64,000 bases of DNA from Gemmatimonadaceae bacterium (GTDB lineage Bacteria; Gemmatimonadota; Gemmatimonadetes; Gemmatimonadales; Gemmatimonadaceae). The translations under genes and the position numbers were made by a program. Position 1 is the stretch's first letter; the number at the start of each line of letters is the position of its first letter. Below are positions 26,650 to 35,490 of this stretch, one piece after another. The DNA lies in assembly GCA_036504815.1 (NCBI GenBank), contig DASXUN010000025.1, forward strand, positions 1 through 64,000, read 5' to 3'. The notes beneath the pieces are model-generated. The model was given only the letters and a program-made list of their open reading frames with translations. It did not search any database and was not told the origin of the DNA.

Positions 26650-26672
26650 TCTTCCGTCTCCCGTCTGCCCTC
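26650..26672. repeat. TCCGTC repeat tract, right member of the inverted pair
   Basis: CTTCCGTCTCCCGTCTGC (26651-26668) is the reverse complement of the tract at 26081-26117, with 15 bp identical. It stands directly before the next start codon at 26673, so it may overlap that gene's promoter or leader. Confidence 0.6.
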
Positions 26673-26909
26673 ATGCCCTGGTTCCGTCGCGTTGGCTGGA
26701 TTCATCTCCCGGTGTCCCTCGCCGGCTTCGTCATCGCGGGTGGCGCGCTCGCGTTCTGCGTGCAGGTCTTCGCCGCCGTGGACCGGCGGTCTCATTCCGT
26801 CTCGGACACGCTCTATGGCGTCTTCCCATACATCGTCCCCACCCTGTTGCTGCTCGAGTGGGTGGCCTCCCGTACGAACGGCACGAACGGCAGCCATGAC
26901 CGACGCTGA
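26673..26909 (+). CDS. Small two-helix membrane protein of unknown function
   Basis: 78 aa from the ATG at 26673. Two membrane helices: IHLPVSLAGFVIAGGALAFC and GVFPYIVPTLLLLEWVA, with a short polar loop between and a hydrophilic end. It follows the other small membrane gene on the same strand. No family recognised; coding is supported by the clean helix pattern and the start position. Confidence 0.55.
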   Translation: MPWFRRVGWIHLPVSLAGFVIAGGALAFCVQVFAAVDRRSHSVSDTLYGVFPYIVPTLLLLEWVASRTNGTNGSHDRR

Positions 26910-27066
26910 ATGGGCGGTGGCGCTCGTCCTCAGCGCGGCCGCGCTGCGCGTCGCGCCGCCCACGGCCCGTGTGGACCGCGGCGGCGCCCCGGCCGACACC
27001 AACGTCCGCCGCCCCGTCGAGGGCGGCGGAGCGGAATCGACTCGCGCTCAGGCCGTGGCCCGGTAG
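26896..27066 (+). CDS. Possible small ORF overlapping the POT transporter 3' end
   Basis: 56 codons starting MTDAEWAVALVLSAAALR, overlapping the previous gene by 14 bp and the convergent POT gene by 19 bp. One hydrophobic stretch is visible. It could be a real small membrane peptide or chance in high-GC DNA; I lean towards chance. Confidence 0.2.
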   Translation: MTDAEWAVALVLSAAALRVAPPTARVDRGGAPADTNVRRPVEGGGAESTRAQAVAR

Positions 27067-28604
27067 TGGTCGACCACCTTGTACGAGCGGGCGCGCAGAC
27101 CGAAGACCAGCGCCGCCGCAAACGCGAACGCGGCGAAGAAGAACATCTGGAAGGCCGTGACGCCGAAGCCGGTGGAGGCGATGAGGTTCGTGACCGTCGC
27201 ATTCTTGACGCCGGCATTCACGACCAGCACCCACAGGTTGCCAACCGTCACCGCGAGCAGCCAGAAGCTCATCAGCGTCCCCTTCATTGACTGCGGCGCC
27301 TGGCTGTACGCGAACTCCAGTCCGGTGGCCGACACCAGCACCTCGCCGAGGGTGAGCAGCGCGTACGGCAGCACCTGCCACGCAATCGAGAATGCCGTGC
27401 CGCCGTCGAGCACCACCTGCATGAAGCCCACGACCACCCACGAGAGGCCGGATGAGACGATGCCGATGGTCATGCGCCGCAGCGCCGTCATCTCGTAGCC
27501 GAAGCGCTTGAACGCGGGAAAGAGCACCAGGTTGTTGAACGGGATCAGTAGCATCACGAGCGCCGGATTCAGCGCCTGCATCTGCGACGACTGGAACCAG
27601 CTCGGCTTGCTCATCAGGTCCGCCTGCAGCACCCATGTCGACGCCTTCTGGTCGAAGAGCGACCAGAAGGGAGTCACCAGCGCGAACAGCACCAGGACGC
27701 GCAGCACCGCGCGCACGCCCTCCACGGCTTCGTCCGGGTGCTGTCCGCGCGCGCGCTCGAGCTGCCACTGCACGCCGAGCCCGCCAAAGGCGATGACGGC
27801 GACGAGTGCCGCGCAGAGCGAGATCACCACACCAAACGTCGGAATGAGGATCAGCGCCCCGACGGCGAGCAGCCCGCCGAAGACCGCCAGCGCGAGGCCC
27901 GTTCCACCCGATGCGAGCGCGGTCCGCGACACGCGCAGGAATGAGTGCGGATCCGGCGGCGCCGGGGGGACCATCACGTAGTGCCTGCGCCCCAGCCACA
28001 GCACGACGGTGGAAATGAACATCAGCAGCCCGGGGACACCGAAGGCGATGGCCGGCCCGAGTTGCTTGAGGAAGATGGGCATCAGCAGCGACGCGAAGAA
28101 CGAGCCGAAGTTGATGATCCAGTAGAACGCGTCGAACACCACCTTGGCGCGGTGCTTGTTCGTCTGGTCGAACTGATCGCCCACGAAGGACGACACGCAC
28201 GGCTTGATGCCGCCCGAGCCGAGCGCAATCAGGCCGAGCCCCGTGTAGAATCCCGCCTTGTTGTCCACGAACAGCGCAAGGCAGAGCTGTCCGACGCAGT
28301 AGACGAGGCTCAGCCAGAGAATCGTGTTGTACTTCCCCCACAGGCGGTCGGCGATCCAGCCGCCGAGGAGCGGGAAGAAGTAGACGCCGATGACGAAGGT
28401 GTGGAACACGTCCTTGGCCGCGCCGGCGCGGTCCGCCTCGGGCAGGTACGCCAGGAGCGACGACACGAGGAAGACGGTCAGGATGTTGCGCATTCCGTAG
28501 AAGGAGAAGCGCTCGCATCCCTCGTTGCCGATGATGTACCGGATCTGGAACGGGATCGGCACCTGCGCGGCGGCGGCGCCGGCGCTCGGGGACTGGTTGC
28601 TCAT
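27048..28604 (-). CDS. POT/PTR2 family proton-coupled peptide transporter
   Basis: 518 aa from the ATG at 28602-28604, with about 12-14 membrane helices. The POT signature is in helix 1, NEGCERFSFYGMRNIL (ExxERFxYYG-like), whose Glu/Arg pair couples protons. A second signature lies around FFPLLGGWIADRLWGKY and FYWIINFGSFFASLLMP. These transporters import di- and tripeptides with protons; some take other substrates. The frame is open about 94 codons further upstream, but that part is Arg-rich and unlike the family. It lies between the xerC and trmFO genes on the same strand. Confidence 0.92.
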   Translation of the reverse strand: MSNQSPSAGAAAAQVPIPFQIRYIIGNEGCERFSFYGMRNILTVFLVSSLLAYLPEADRAGAAKDVFHTFVIGVYFFPLLGGWIADRLWGKYNTILWLSLVYCVGQLCLALFVDNKAGFYTGLGLIALGSGGIKPCVSSFVGDQFDQTNKHRAKVVFDAFYWIINFGSFFASLLMPIFLKQLGPAIAFGVPGLLMFISTVVLWLGRRHYVMVPPAPPDPHSFLRVSRTALASGGTGLALAVFGGLLAVGALILIPTFGVVISLCAALVAVIAFGGLGVQWQLERARGQHPDEAVEGVRAVLRVLVLFALVTPFWSLFDQKASTWVLQADLMSKPSWFQSSQMQALNPALVMLLIPFNNLVLFPAFKRFGYEMTALRRMTIGIVSSGLSWVVVGFMQVVLDGGTAFSIAWQVLPYALLTLGEVLVSATGLEFAYSQAPQSMKGTLMSFWLLAVTVGNLWVLVVNAGVKNATVTNLIASTGFGVTAFQMFFFAAFAFAAALVFGLRARSYKVVDHYRATA

Positions 28605-28795
28605 GTCGGGCCTGGCGGCGAAGGGTCTGATCGCACGATCTGGACGACCAAAGATGTCCCGCTCCCTGCTCCGCGGCCACCAGCGCGGGAGTCGCCATCG
28701 CGTGGCGCATCGTAGCGGTGCGCGCACGGGAGTGGGATTGGCAAGCACGGCCACGGCGGCGAGATTCCGGCGAAACCCGCCTGGAGCGCTCCCCG

Positions 28796-29302
28796 ATGCC
28801 TGACGCAGCCCTGCTGCACGAGATTCGTCGCTGGTACGCCTACGCCGACTGGGCCAACGCCCACATGCTCGACGCCTGCGACACACTCGACCCGGCCGCG
28901 CTGACGCGCGAGATGGGAACGAGCTTCGGTTCGGTGCTCGGCACGCTCCAGCACCTCTACGGCGCCGACTGGGTCTGGTCGGAGCGGTTTCTGGGCCGTT
29001 CGCCCACCGCGGGGCCCGCGCTGGACGCGCTCACCTCCGTGCCGGCATTGCGCGAGGCCTGGGGCCGGCTCGCCGCCGAGCGCTCGCGCATGCTCGACAC
29101 GATCGACCCGGCGCAAACGGCGGCTCCTCTCGCCTACCGCAACCTGAAGGGCGAAGCGTTCGCGTGGCCGCTGGGCGACCTGCTCTTCCACGTCTCGAAC
29201 CACGCGACGTACCACCGGGGCCAGGTGATGCAGATGGTCCGACAGCTCGGTGGGACCGCGCGGAGCACGGACTTCGTCCTCTGGCTCGCCGCCGCGCGCT
29301 GA
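28796..29302 (+). CDS. DinB/YfiT-family metal-binding protein
   Basis: 168 aa from the ATG at 28796 (GGAG upstream). It is a four-helix bundle of the DinB superfamily. The metal-site histidines are visible: one in LGTLQHLYGADW and two in HVSNHATYHRGQV near the C-terminus. Such proteins are often thiol transferases (bacillithiol, mycothiol) or stress-induced proteins of unclear role. A damage-response function should not be assumed from the name. It is divergent from the POT gene. Confidence 0.82.
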   Translation: MPDAALLHEIRRWYAYADWANAHMLDACDTLDPAALTREMGTSFGSVLGTLQHLYGADWVWSERFLGRSPTAGPALDALTSVPALREAWGRLAAERSRMLDTIDPAQTAAPLAYRNLKGEAFAWPLGDLLFHVSNHATYHRGQVMQMVRQLGGTARSTDFVLWLAAAR

Positions 29303-29400
29303 GCGCGCCGGCGTCGCATAGCAAATTCGCGCGGCGCTGTCCAGAGGGGGACGGCGCCGCGTTTGCTTGCCCTCACGCTTACCTCATCGCGGCGGCACGC

Positions 29401-29406
29401 TACAAT
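29401..29406 (+). promoter_or_regulatory. TACAAT box 6 nt before the nucleoside kinase ATG (leaderless-type promoter)
   Basis: TACAAT, TGGCGT, ATG at 29413. No Shine-Dalgarno site fits between box and start codon. The -35 region is poor. Confidence 0.5.
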
Positions 29407-29412
29407 TGGCGT

Positions 29413-30102
29413 ATGCTTCTTGGTGTCGCCGGCATGATTGGCTGCGGGAAATCGACGCTCGCCAACGCCCTCGCAAAACGCTTCGGTCTCCAGCTCGCGC
29501 TGGAAAGCGTCGACGCGGAGAATCCCTGGCTCGACCTGTTCTACGACGGCGAGCAGGGGATGCGCACGTTCGGGCTGCACCTGCAGCTCCACTTCCTGGC
29601 GACGCGCTTTGAGAGCCTGCGCAAGATGCGCGCGATGGGCGGCAGTTGGGTGCTCGACCGCACGTGGTACGAGGACGCGGAGATCTTCGCGCGCGGGCTG
29701 TACGAGCAGGGGTACATGAACTCCAACGACTGGGAGCTGTACCAGCGCCTGTACGCCGAACTGCTGCACGCGCCGGCGGCGCGGCCGCCGCGGCTGCTCG
29801 TTTACCTCTACGGTCCGTTCGACACCATCATGGACCGGATCCTGACGCGCGGCCGGCCCAAGGAGAAGGACACCGATCCGGAGTACTTCGCCTCGCTGCA
29901 CACCCGCTACGACCGGTGGATCGAGGGATTCCGCCGCTGCAAGGTGCTGCGCATCGACGTCCGCGACTACGACCTCTTCGCCGACCCGGGCGCCGTGGAT
30001 GACATCGCGACCCGCGTGCGCCTCGAGCTCGAGAAGGAACTCCCGCAGACCGAGCTGTGGCCGGCGCTGAAGCGCCGCAAGGAACCGTTCGCTCCGGGAT
30101 GA
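29413..30102 (+). CDS. Deoxyribonucleoside kinase family protein
   Basis: 229 aa. The P-loop GMIGCGKST is at about 7-15. ESVDAENPWLDLFYDG matches the substrate-site Glu region, DRTWYEDAEIFA replaces the usual DRS-Y-D--IFA motif, and RILTRGRPKEKD is the arginine-rich lid. It phosphorylates deoxynucleosides in nucleotide salvage; the preferred base cannot be read. The frame opens 83 codons upstream, but the TACAAT box at 6 nt and the P-loop position support the ATG at 29413. The pdxB start overlaps its stop codon by 4 bp. Confidence 0.87.
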   Translation: MLLGVAGMIGCGKSTLANALAKRFGLQLALESVDAENPWLDLFYDGEQGMRTFGLHLQLHFLATRFESLRKMRAMGGSWVLDRTWYEDAEIFARGLYEQGYMNSNDWELYQRLYAELLHAPAARPPRLLVYLYGPFDTIMDRILTRGRPKEKDTDPEYFASLHTRYDRWIEGFRRCKVLRIDVRDYDLFADPGAVDDIATRVRLELEKELPQTELWPALKRRKEPFAPG

Positions 30103-31253
30103 CCACCCCGCGCGCACTCACGATCGTCGTCGACGACAAGATTCCGTTCCTGCGGGGCGTGCTCGAGCCGTACGCGACGGTGGTCTACCGCGACGGACGT
30201 CGCATCGCTCCCGACGACGTCCGCGACGCGGATGCGCTGATCGTCCGCACCCGCACCGTTTGCGGGCCGGCCCTGCTGGCCGACTCGCGCGTCCGGTTCA
30301 TCGCCAGCGCGACCATCGGGCACGATCACATCGACACCGCCTTCTGCGCCGCGCGCGGCATTGCGTGGACCAACGCGGCCGGCTGCAACGCCGCCTCCGT
30401 CCAGCAATACATGGGATCGGTGCTGGCACACCGGCATCGCGCGCACGGGCTCCGGTTGCGCGGACGGACCATGGGCATTGTCGGCGTCGGGCACGTCGGC
30501 CGTCGGGTGGAGCAACTGGCCCGCGCGCTTGGCATGCGCGTGCTGCGCAACGATCCGCCGCGCGAGCGCGACGAAGGCGACGAGGGCTTCGTCTCCCTCG
30601 ATGAACTGTGGGAGACGGCGGACGTCATCACCCTGCATGTGCCGCTGACCCGCACCGGCCGCGATGCCACCGTGCACCTCGCCGACGCCGCGCGGCTCGG
30701 GCAGCTTCGGCCGGACCAGGTGCTCATCAACACGTCGCGCGGCGAGGTCGTCGACACCACCGCGCTCGCGGCGACCCTGAAGCGGCGTCCGCTCGCCGCC
30801 ATCGTCCTGGACGTTTGGGAAAACGAGCCCGCTATAGACCGGGAGCTGATGCGACTCGTCTCCCTCGCCACACCGCACATCGCCGGATATTCCGCCGACG
30901 GCAAGGCCAACGGCACGGCGATGAGCGTGCAGGCGATCAGCCGCGCCTTTGGCCTCCCGCTGAACGCATGGACGCCGCCGGACCTGCCCGCCCCTCCCTC
31001 GCTCGCCTTGCACGAGGACTGCCGCGGGCGGGAGCCGGAAGACGTGCTCTGCAGCCTGATGCTCGCGACCTATGATCCGCTGGGGGATGACCGGGCGCTG
31101 CGCGCGTCACCCGAGACGTTCGAAGAGCAGCGCACGGCGCATCCGCTGCGGCGCGACTGGCCTGTCTGGGCCGTCACACTCACCGCGCCTCCGAGCGAAC
31201 TGATCGAACGCGTGTCGAGCCTCGGCTTCCGCTCCGTGACCAGCGCTCCCTGA
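30099..31253 (+). CDS. pdxB: Erythronate-4-phosphate dehydrogenase
   Basis: Second step of the DXP-dependent pyridoxal phosphate pathway: NAD-dependent oxidation of 4-phosphoerythronate. 384 aa. The N-terminus LTIVVDDKIPFLRGVLEPYA and the segment ATIGHDHIDTAFCAARGIAWTN, then GCNAASVQQYMGS, are characteristic of PdxB among D-2-hydroxyacid dehydrogenases. The NAD motif is GIVGVGHVGRRV, and the active site has LINTSRGEVVD, DVWENEP and the histidine of ATPHIAGYS. A C-terminal dimerisation region is present. The start codon overlaps the kinase TGA as ATGA, so the two are translationally coupled though their pathways are unrelated. Confidence 0.9.
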   Translation: MTTPRALTIVVDDKIPFLRGVLEPYATVVYRDGRRIAPDDVRDADALIVRTRTVCGPALLADSRVRFIASATIGHDHIDTAFCAARGIAWTNAAGCNAASVQQYMGSVLAHRHRAHGLRLRGRTMGIVGVGHVGRRVEQLARALGMRVLRNDPPRERDEGDEGFVSLDELWETADVITLHVPLTRTGRDATVHLADAARLGQLRPDQVLINTSRGEVVDTTALAATLKRRPLAAIVLDVWENEPAIDRELMRLVSLATPHIAGYSADGKANGTAMSVQAISRAFGLPLNAWTPPDLPAPPSLALHEDCRGREPEDVLCSLMLATYDPLGDDRALRASPETFEEQRTAHPLRRDWPVWAVTLTAPPSELIERVSSLGFRSVTSAP

Positions 31254-31355
31254 ACGGATGTTCGTTGCTCGTGCACGGCAGTGCACCCGTCGCGGTCCGT
31301 GCGCGGCGGCACCTGCATCGCGAACCGGAGTGAGCCTCGCGGGGTAGCAGTCCCA

Positions 31356-31658
31356 ATGCGCGCCCTCTCGCCTCCGTCCTTGTACAAGTGGACCCCGCCG
31401 TCGCCCGAAGCGCGCGCCGCGGAACTTCAGCGGGCCGAGCGCGAAGCGCGGCACGGCGAATGGAAATTGTGGGGCTTCGCCCTCCTGCAGTGCTTCACGG
31501 CAACGCTCATTGGCTGCATCATCGCGGGCGCCGGATTTGCCGTCACCGATCCGGAGCTTGGCGAGATCCTCCTCCTCAGCGGGATGATCGTCAGCTGGAG
31601 CGGCAACCTGTTCGCGCTCGGCCGGCTCGCGGTGCGCGTCGACCGCGGCGACGTCTAG
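31356..31658 (+). CDS. Small two-helix membrane protein of unknown function
   Basis: 100 aa from the ATG at 31356. The first 40 residues are polar with a charged helix (PEARAAELQRAEREARHGEW). Two membrane helices follow: LWGFALLQCFTATLIGCIIAGAGFAV and EILLLSGMIVSWSGNLFALGRL. It is convergent with trmFO, 19 bp apart. No family recognised. Confidence 0.55.
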   Translation: MRALSPPSLYKWTPPSPEARAAELQRAEREARHGEWKLWGFALLQCFTATLIGCIIAGAGFAVTDPELGEILLLSGMIVSWSGNLFALGRLAVRVDRGDV

Positions 31659-31677
31659 CGACCCACGCGCGCGTGCG

Positions 31678-33096
31678 CTACGCCAGCCCGTGCTCCGTCA
31701 TCCACGTCTGCATCGCCGCCAGCGACCGCTCCGCGTACAACGCGCGCTTCTTCTGCTTGTCGCGCGGCGGATCGGCGAGCTCTTCGAGAAGACCGAAGTT
31801 CGCGTTCATCGGCTGGAAGTGCGCAGCGTCGGCCTCACGCAGGTGGCGATACAACGCCCCCAGCATCGTGACCGGCGGCGGAATAACGGGCTCCTCCCCC
31901 GTCAGCATACGTGACAGGTTGATGGCCGCCAGCAGTCCGGTCGCGGTGCTCTCGGTGTAGCCCTCGACGCCGGTGAGCTGCCCCGCGAACAGCACCTGCG
32001 GGTCGTCGCGCAGCGAGAGGTGCGGCGTGAGCGCGGCCGGGGCGTTGAGATATGTGTTGCGATGAATCGAGCCGAAGCGCAGGAACTCCGCGTGCTCGAG
32101 CCCGGGGATCATCCGGAAGACGCGCTGCTGTTCGGGAATGCGAAGCCGCGTCTGGCACCCGACGATGTTCCACATCCGCCCGGCCCGGTCCTCCGCGCGC
32201 AGCTGCACCACCGCCCACGGGCGCTTACCCGTGCGCGGGTCGCGCAGTCCCACCGGCTTCATCGGCCCGAACCGCAGCGACTCCCGCCCGCGCCGCGCCA
32301 TCTCCTCGACGGGCATGCACCCCTCGAAGTACGGCACCTTGTCGAACTCGTGGGCGGTGAATTGATCGGCTTCCGCGAGCGCATCCATGAATGCCTCATA
32401 CTGCCCCTTGTCCATCGGGCAGTTGAGGTACGCCCCCTCCGGCGCCGGGATCGCCGGTGCGCCGTCCCCTTCCCCGGCACTCCCCTGTGCCTGTGCCCCT
32501 GCACCCCACTGTGCCTGTGCCCCTGCCTCGGACTCAGGCATTGTTTCCTTATTCCACCGCGCCGCCCGAAACGCCACTGTCGTGTCGATCGACTCGATGG
32601 CGATGATCGGCGCGATGGCATCGTAGAATGCCAGCGACTGTAGCCCGAGCCGCGCCGCAATGCTCTGGGCCAGCGCGTCGCTGGTGAGCGGCCCCGTGGC
32701 CACCAGGCACGGCGCCGCGGGCAGCGCGGTCACCTCCTCGCGCGTCACGGTGATGCGAGGATGCGAGACGACGCGATCGTGCACGGCCGCCGAGAAGAGG
32801 TCGCGGTCCACCGCCAGCGCGCTCCCCGCCGCCACGCGCGCCGTGTCGGCCGCCGCGAGGACGATCGAACCGAGCAGCCGCATCTCCGCCTTCAGCAGGC
32901 CGTGCGCGTTGGTCAGCTCGGTGCTCTTGAAGGTGTTGCTGCACACCAGCTCGGCCAGGCGATCGGTCTGGTGCGCAGGCGTGCCGCGCACGCCGCGCAT
33001 CTCGTGAAGCACCACGCGATGCCCGCGCTCCGCCAACTGAAAGGCGGCCTCGCTGCCGGCGAGGCCGCCTCCAACCACATGGACGTCTCGCGTCAC
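31678..33096 (-). CDS. trmFO: Folate/FAD-dependent tRNA(U54) C5-methyltransferase TrmFO, with low-complexity insert
   Basis: Makes 5-methyluridine at tRNA position 54 using methylenetetrahydrofolate and FADH2. 472 aa from a GTG at 33094-33096 that overlaps the topA TGA as GTGA. The FAD motif VVGGGLAGSEAAFQLAERG opens the protein. The two functional cysteines of the family are present in ELVCSNTFKS and in YLNCPMDKGQYEAF. SIHRNTYLNAPAAL and GQLTGVEGYTESTATGL are typical. Between WNKETMP and EGAYLNCPM about 35 residues rich in Ala, Gln and Gly have been added, encoded by a 24-bp repeat; relatives usually have a shorter loop here. Confidence 0.95.
   Translation of the reverse strand: MTRDVHVVGGGLAGSEAAFQLAERGHRVVLHEMRGVRGTPAHQTDRLAELVCSNTFKSTELTNAHGLLKAEMRLLGSIVLAAADTARVAAGSALAVDRDLFSAAVHDRVVSHPRITVTREEVTALPAAPCLVATGPLTSDALAQSIAARLGLQSLAFYDAIAPIIAIESIDTTVAFRAARWNKETMPESEAGAQAQWGAGAQAQGSAGEGDGAPAIPAPEGAYLNCPMDKGQYEAFMDALAEADQFTAHEFDKVPYFEGCMPVEEMARRGRESLRFGPMKPVGLRDPRTGKRPWAVVQLRAEDRAGRMWNIVGCQTRLRIPEQQRVFRMIPGLEHAEFLRFGSIHRNTYLNAPAALTPHLSLRDDPQVLFAGQLTGVEGYTESTATGLLAAINLSRMLTGEEPVIPPPVTMLGALYRHLREADAAHFQPMNANFGLLEELADPPRDKQKKRALYAERSLAAMQTWMTEHGLA
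32485..32526. repeat. 24-bp-period repeat inside trmFO
   Basis: The 18-bp word CTGTGCCTGTGCCCCTGC occurs at 32485-32502 and again at 32509-32526, a period of 24 bp, so the frame is kept. On the coding strand it gives GAQAQ repeats just before the YLNCPM segment of TrmFO. Confidence 0.85.
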
Positions 33097-35486
33097 GCCG
33101 CTCCCACGGCCTCGCCCTCGGCGTCCTGCGGCGCCTCGACGGCCCATTCGTTGGCGCACTTGAGGCACTTCCGGAAGTGGCCGCGCGTCTTGTTGCTCTT
33201 CGCCTCGGCGCCGGTGAAGCCGCACTCCGGGCAGACCTCGAGCACCGGCTTGTCCCAGCAGACAAAGTCGCACGTGGGATAGTTCTCGCACCCGTAGAAC
33301 GCCTTGCCGCGCTTCTTGCTGCGCCGCGCGGCAATGTCGCCGCCGTCCTTGGGGCACTTCACTCCGGTCGGCATGGAACGCGTGCCGCGGCACTTGGGAA
33401 ACGTCGAGCAGCCGAGGAACTCCCCCGACCGGCCGCGCCGAATGACCATCGGCTTGCTGCAGAGCGGACACGGGTAGTCGGTCATGACCGGCGCCACGCG
33501 TTCGCCCTTGAGCGGACGCGTGTACTTGCACGTCTTGGGATGATTCTCGCAGGCGACGAACGGCCCGAAGAATCCGCCCTTCGGCAGGAGCTTGCCGCCG
33601 CACTGCGGACACTTCTCCGACTCGAGCGCGCCGAGGTCGTGCGCCTCGCGGATGAGCGCCTCGACGTTCACGTCGTTGAGCGACTGCTCGAAGGGGCCGT
33701 AGAAATCGCGGAGCACCTCGTGCCACTCGAGGTTGCCCTCTTCCACCTTGTCGAGTTCGCCCTCCATCTCCGACGTGAAGCCCACGTTAAAGACGTCGGG
33801 GAACTGCTTCACCATCACCTTCTCCACGCTCTCGCCGAGCGGCGTGGGGAAGAAGCGGCGCTGCTCGAGCTCGGCGTAGTGCCGGTCGGTGAGCGTCGAG
33901 ATGATGCTCGCGTACGTGGACGGCCGCCCGATGCCGAGCTTCTCGAGCTCCTTCACCAGCGACGCCTCGGAGTAGCGCGGCGGCGGCTCGGTGAAGTGCT
34001 GGCTGGGAACGATCTCGCGCACCGGCGCGTGCTCGCCCGGCTCGATGGCGGGCAGGGCCTGCTCGTCCTCGAGCGCCTTCCCCTCGCCCTCCTCGCGGGC
34101 CTCCTTGTAGAGCGACAGGAAGCCCTTGAACTTGATGACCGACCCGGTGGCGCGGAACAGGTACCGCCCAAGATCGAAGTCCACCGTCGTCGTGTCGAAG
34201 ATCGCCGGCGACATCTGCGACGCCATGAAGCGCTGCCAGACGAGCGTGTAGAGCTTGAGCTGGTCGGGCGTCAGGTGCTTGGCCACGTGCTCGGGCGTGC
34301 GCGACGGATCCGTCGGCCGGATGCCTTCGTGCGCGTCCTGCGCGTTGCTGTCCTTCCCCGCCCCGTACAGCTGCGGTCCCTTGGCGAGGAACTCCTCGGC
34401 GTAGTGCTGGCGCAGGTAGTCGCGCGCCGCCAGCGCCGCGCTCTCTGCCACGCGGCTCGAGTCGGTGCGCATGTACGTGATCATGCCCACCGCGCCCTCG
34501 GCCTTTCCGAGCTCGATGCCCTCGTAGAGGTTCTGCGCCAGGCGCATGGTGCGCTTGGAGCCGAAGCCGAGCTTCTTGGCCGCTTCCTGCTGCAGCGTGG
34601 ACGTGGTGAACGGCGCCGCCGGATTCTTGCGGCGCTCGCGCCGCTTGATGTCGGTGACGTCGAACGTCTTGCGGCCGGCGAGGTCGCGCAGGATCGCCTG
34701 CGCGGCCGCCTCGGTGGCGATCTCCGGCTTGTGGCCGTCGATGTGATGCAGCTTGGCGGTGAATGCCTGGCCGTCATGCTCGAGCGTGGCGGCAATCGTC
34801 CAGTATTCCGTCGGCCGGAACGCGCGAATCTCCCGCTCACGCTCCACGAGCATGCGCAGCGCCACGGTTTGCACGCGCCCCGCGGAGAGCCCCTTCTTGA
34901 CGGTCTTCCACAGGAGCGGGCTCGCCTTGTAGCCGACCAGGCGGTCGAGGACGCGGCGCGCCTGCTGCGCGTCCACCTTGCGCTGGTCGATCTCGCCGGC
35001 CGAGTCGATGGCCTTGGTCACCGCCTCCTTGGTGATCTCGTGGAACAGCACGCGCCGGATCGGCGGGCCGTTCCGGCGGGCCACCTGCCCGCGCACATGC
35101 CAGGCAATCGCCTCGCCCTCGCGGTCAGGGTCGGTCGCGATGAAGACGGAGCGCGCATTCTTCGCGGCACTCTTGAGTTCGGCGAGCGTCTTCTCCTTGC
35201 CGGGGATCGTCACGTATTCCGGCTCGAAGCCGCGTTCGACGTCGATGCCGAGGGTGCGTTCGGGGAGGTCGCGGACGTGGCCCACCGTGGCCTTCACGGC
35301 ATACGCGCTGCCGAGATACTTGCCAATGGTCTTGGCCTTGGCGGGCGACTCGACGATGACGAGCGCCCGACCGGCGGCGTGCGCCTCGCTCTCCGCGTCG
35401 TGGAGCTCTTCGCTCGCGGCAGAGCGCGGCGCGCTCTTGCGCGCGGCGGTCTTCTTGCGGGTGGTGGTCTTCTTCTTGGCGGCCAT
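33093..35486 (-). CDS. topA: DNA topoisomerase I (type IA)
   Basis: Relaxes negative supercoils. 797 aa. A basic N-terminal extension (MAAKKKTTTRKKTAARK, about 25 residues) precedes the TOPRIM domain, marked by VIVESPAKAKTIGKYLG and ATDPDREGEAIAWH. The catalytic tyrosine is in GMITYMRTDSSR. The C-terminus carries four cysteine pairs/ribbons: CPQCGG...C...C, CPLCSK...C...C, CPKDGG...C...C (one Cys missing in the first pair) and CPECG...C...C. Encoded 4 bp after the Smg-like gene and overlapping trmFO by 4 bp, so the three form an operon. Confidence 0.97.
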   Translation of the reverse strand: MAAKKKTTTRKKTAARKSAPRSAASEELHDAESEAHAAGRALVIVESPAKAKTIGKYLGSAYAVKATVGHVRDLPERTLGIDVERGFEPEYVTIPGKEKTLAELKSAAKNARSVFIATDPDREGEAIAWHVRGQVARRNGPPIRRVLFHEITKEAVTKAIDSAGEIDQRKVDAQQARRVLDRLVGYKASPLLWKTVKKGLSAGRVQTVALRMLVEREREIRAFRPTEYWTIAATLEHDGQAFTAKLHHIDGHKPEIATEAAAQAILRDLAGRKTFDVTDIKRRERRKNPAAPFTTSTLQQEAAKKLGFGSKRTMRLAQNLYEGIELGKAEGAVGMITYMRTDSSRVAESAALAARDYLRQHYAEEFLAKGPQLYGAGKDSNAQDAHEGIRPTDPSRTPEHVAKHLTPDQLKLYTLVWQRFMASQMSPAIFDTTTVDFDLGRYLFRATGSVIKFKGFLSLYKEAREEGEGKALEDEQALPAIEPGEHAPVREIVPSQHFTEPPPRYSEASLVKELEKLGIGRPSTYASIISTLTDRHYAELEQRRFFPTPLGESVEKVMVKQFPDVFNVGFTSEMEGELDKVEEGNLEWHEVLRDFYGPFEQSLNDVNVEALIREAHDLGALESEKCPQCGGKLLPKGGFFGPFVACENHPKTCKYTRPLKGERVAPVMTDYPCPLCSKPMVIRRGRSGEFLGCSTFPKCRGTRSMPTGVKCPKDGGDIAARRSKKRGKAFYGCENYPTCDFVCWDKPVLEVCPECGFTGAEAKSNKTRGHFRKCLKCANEWAVEAPQDAEGEAVGAA

Positions 35487-35490
35487 CGGT

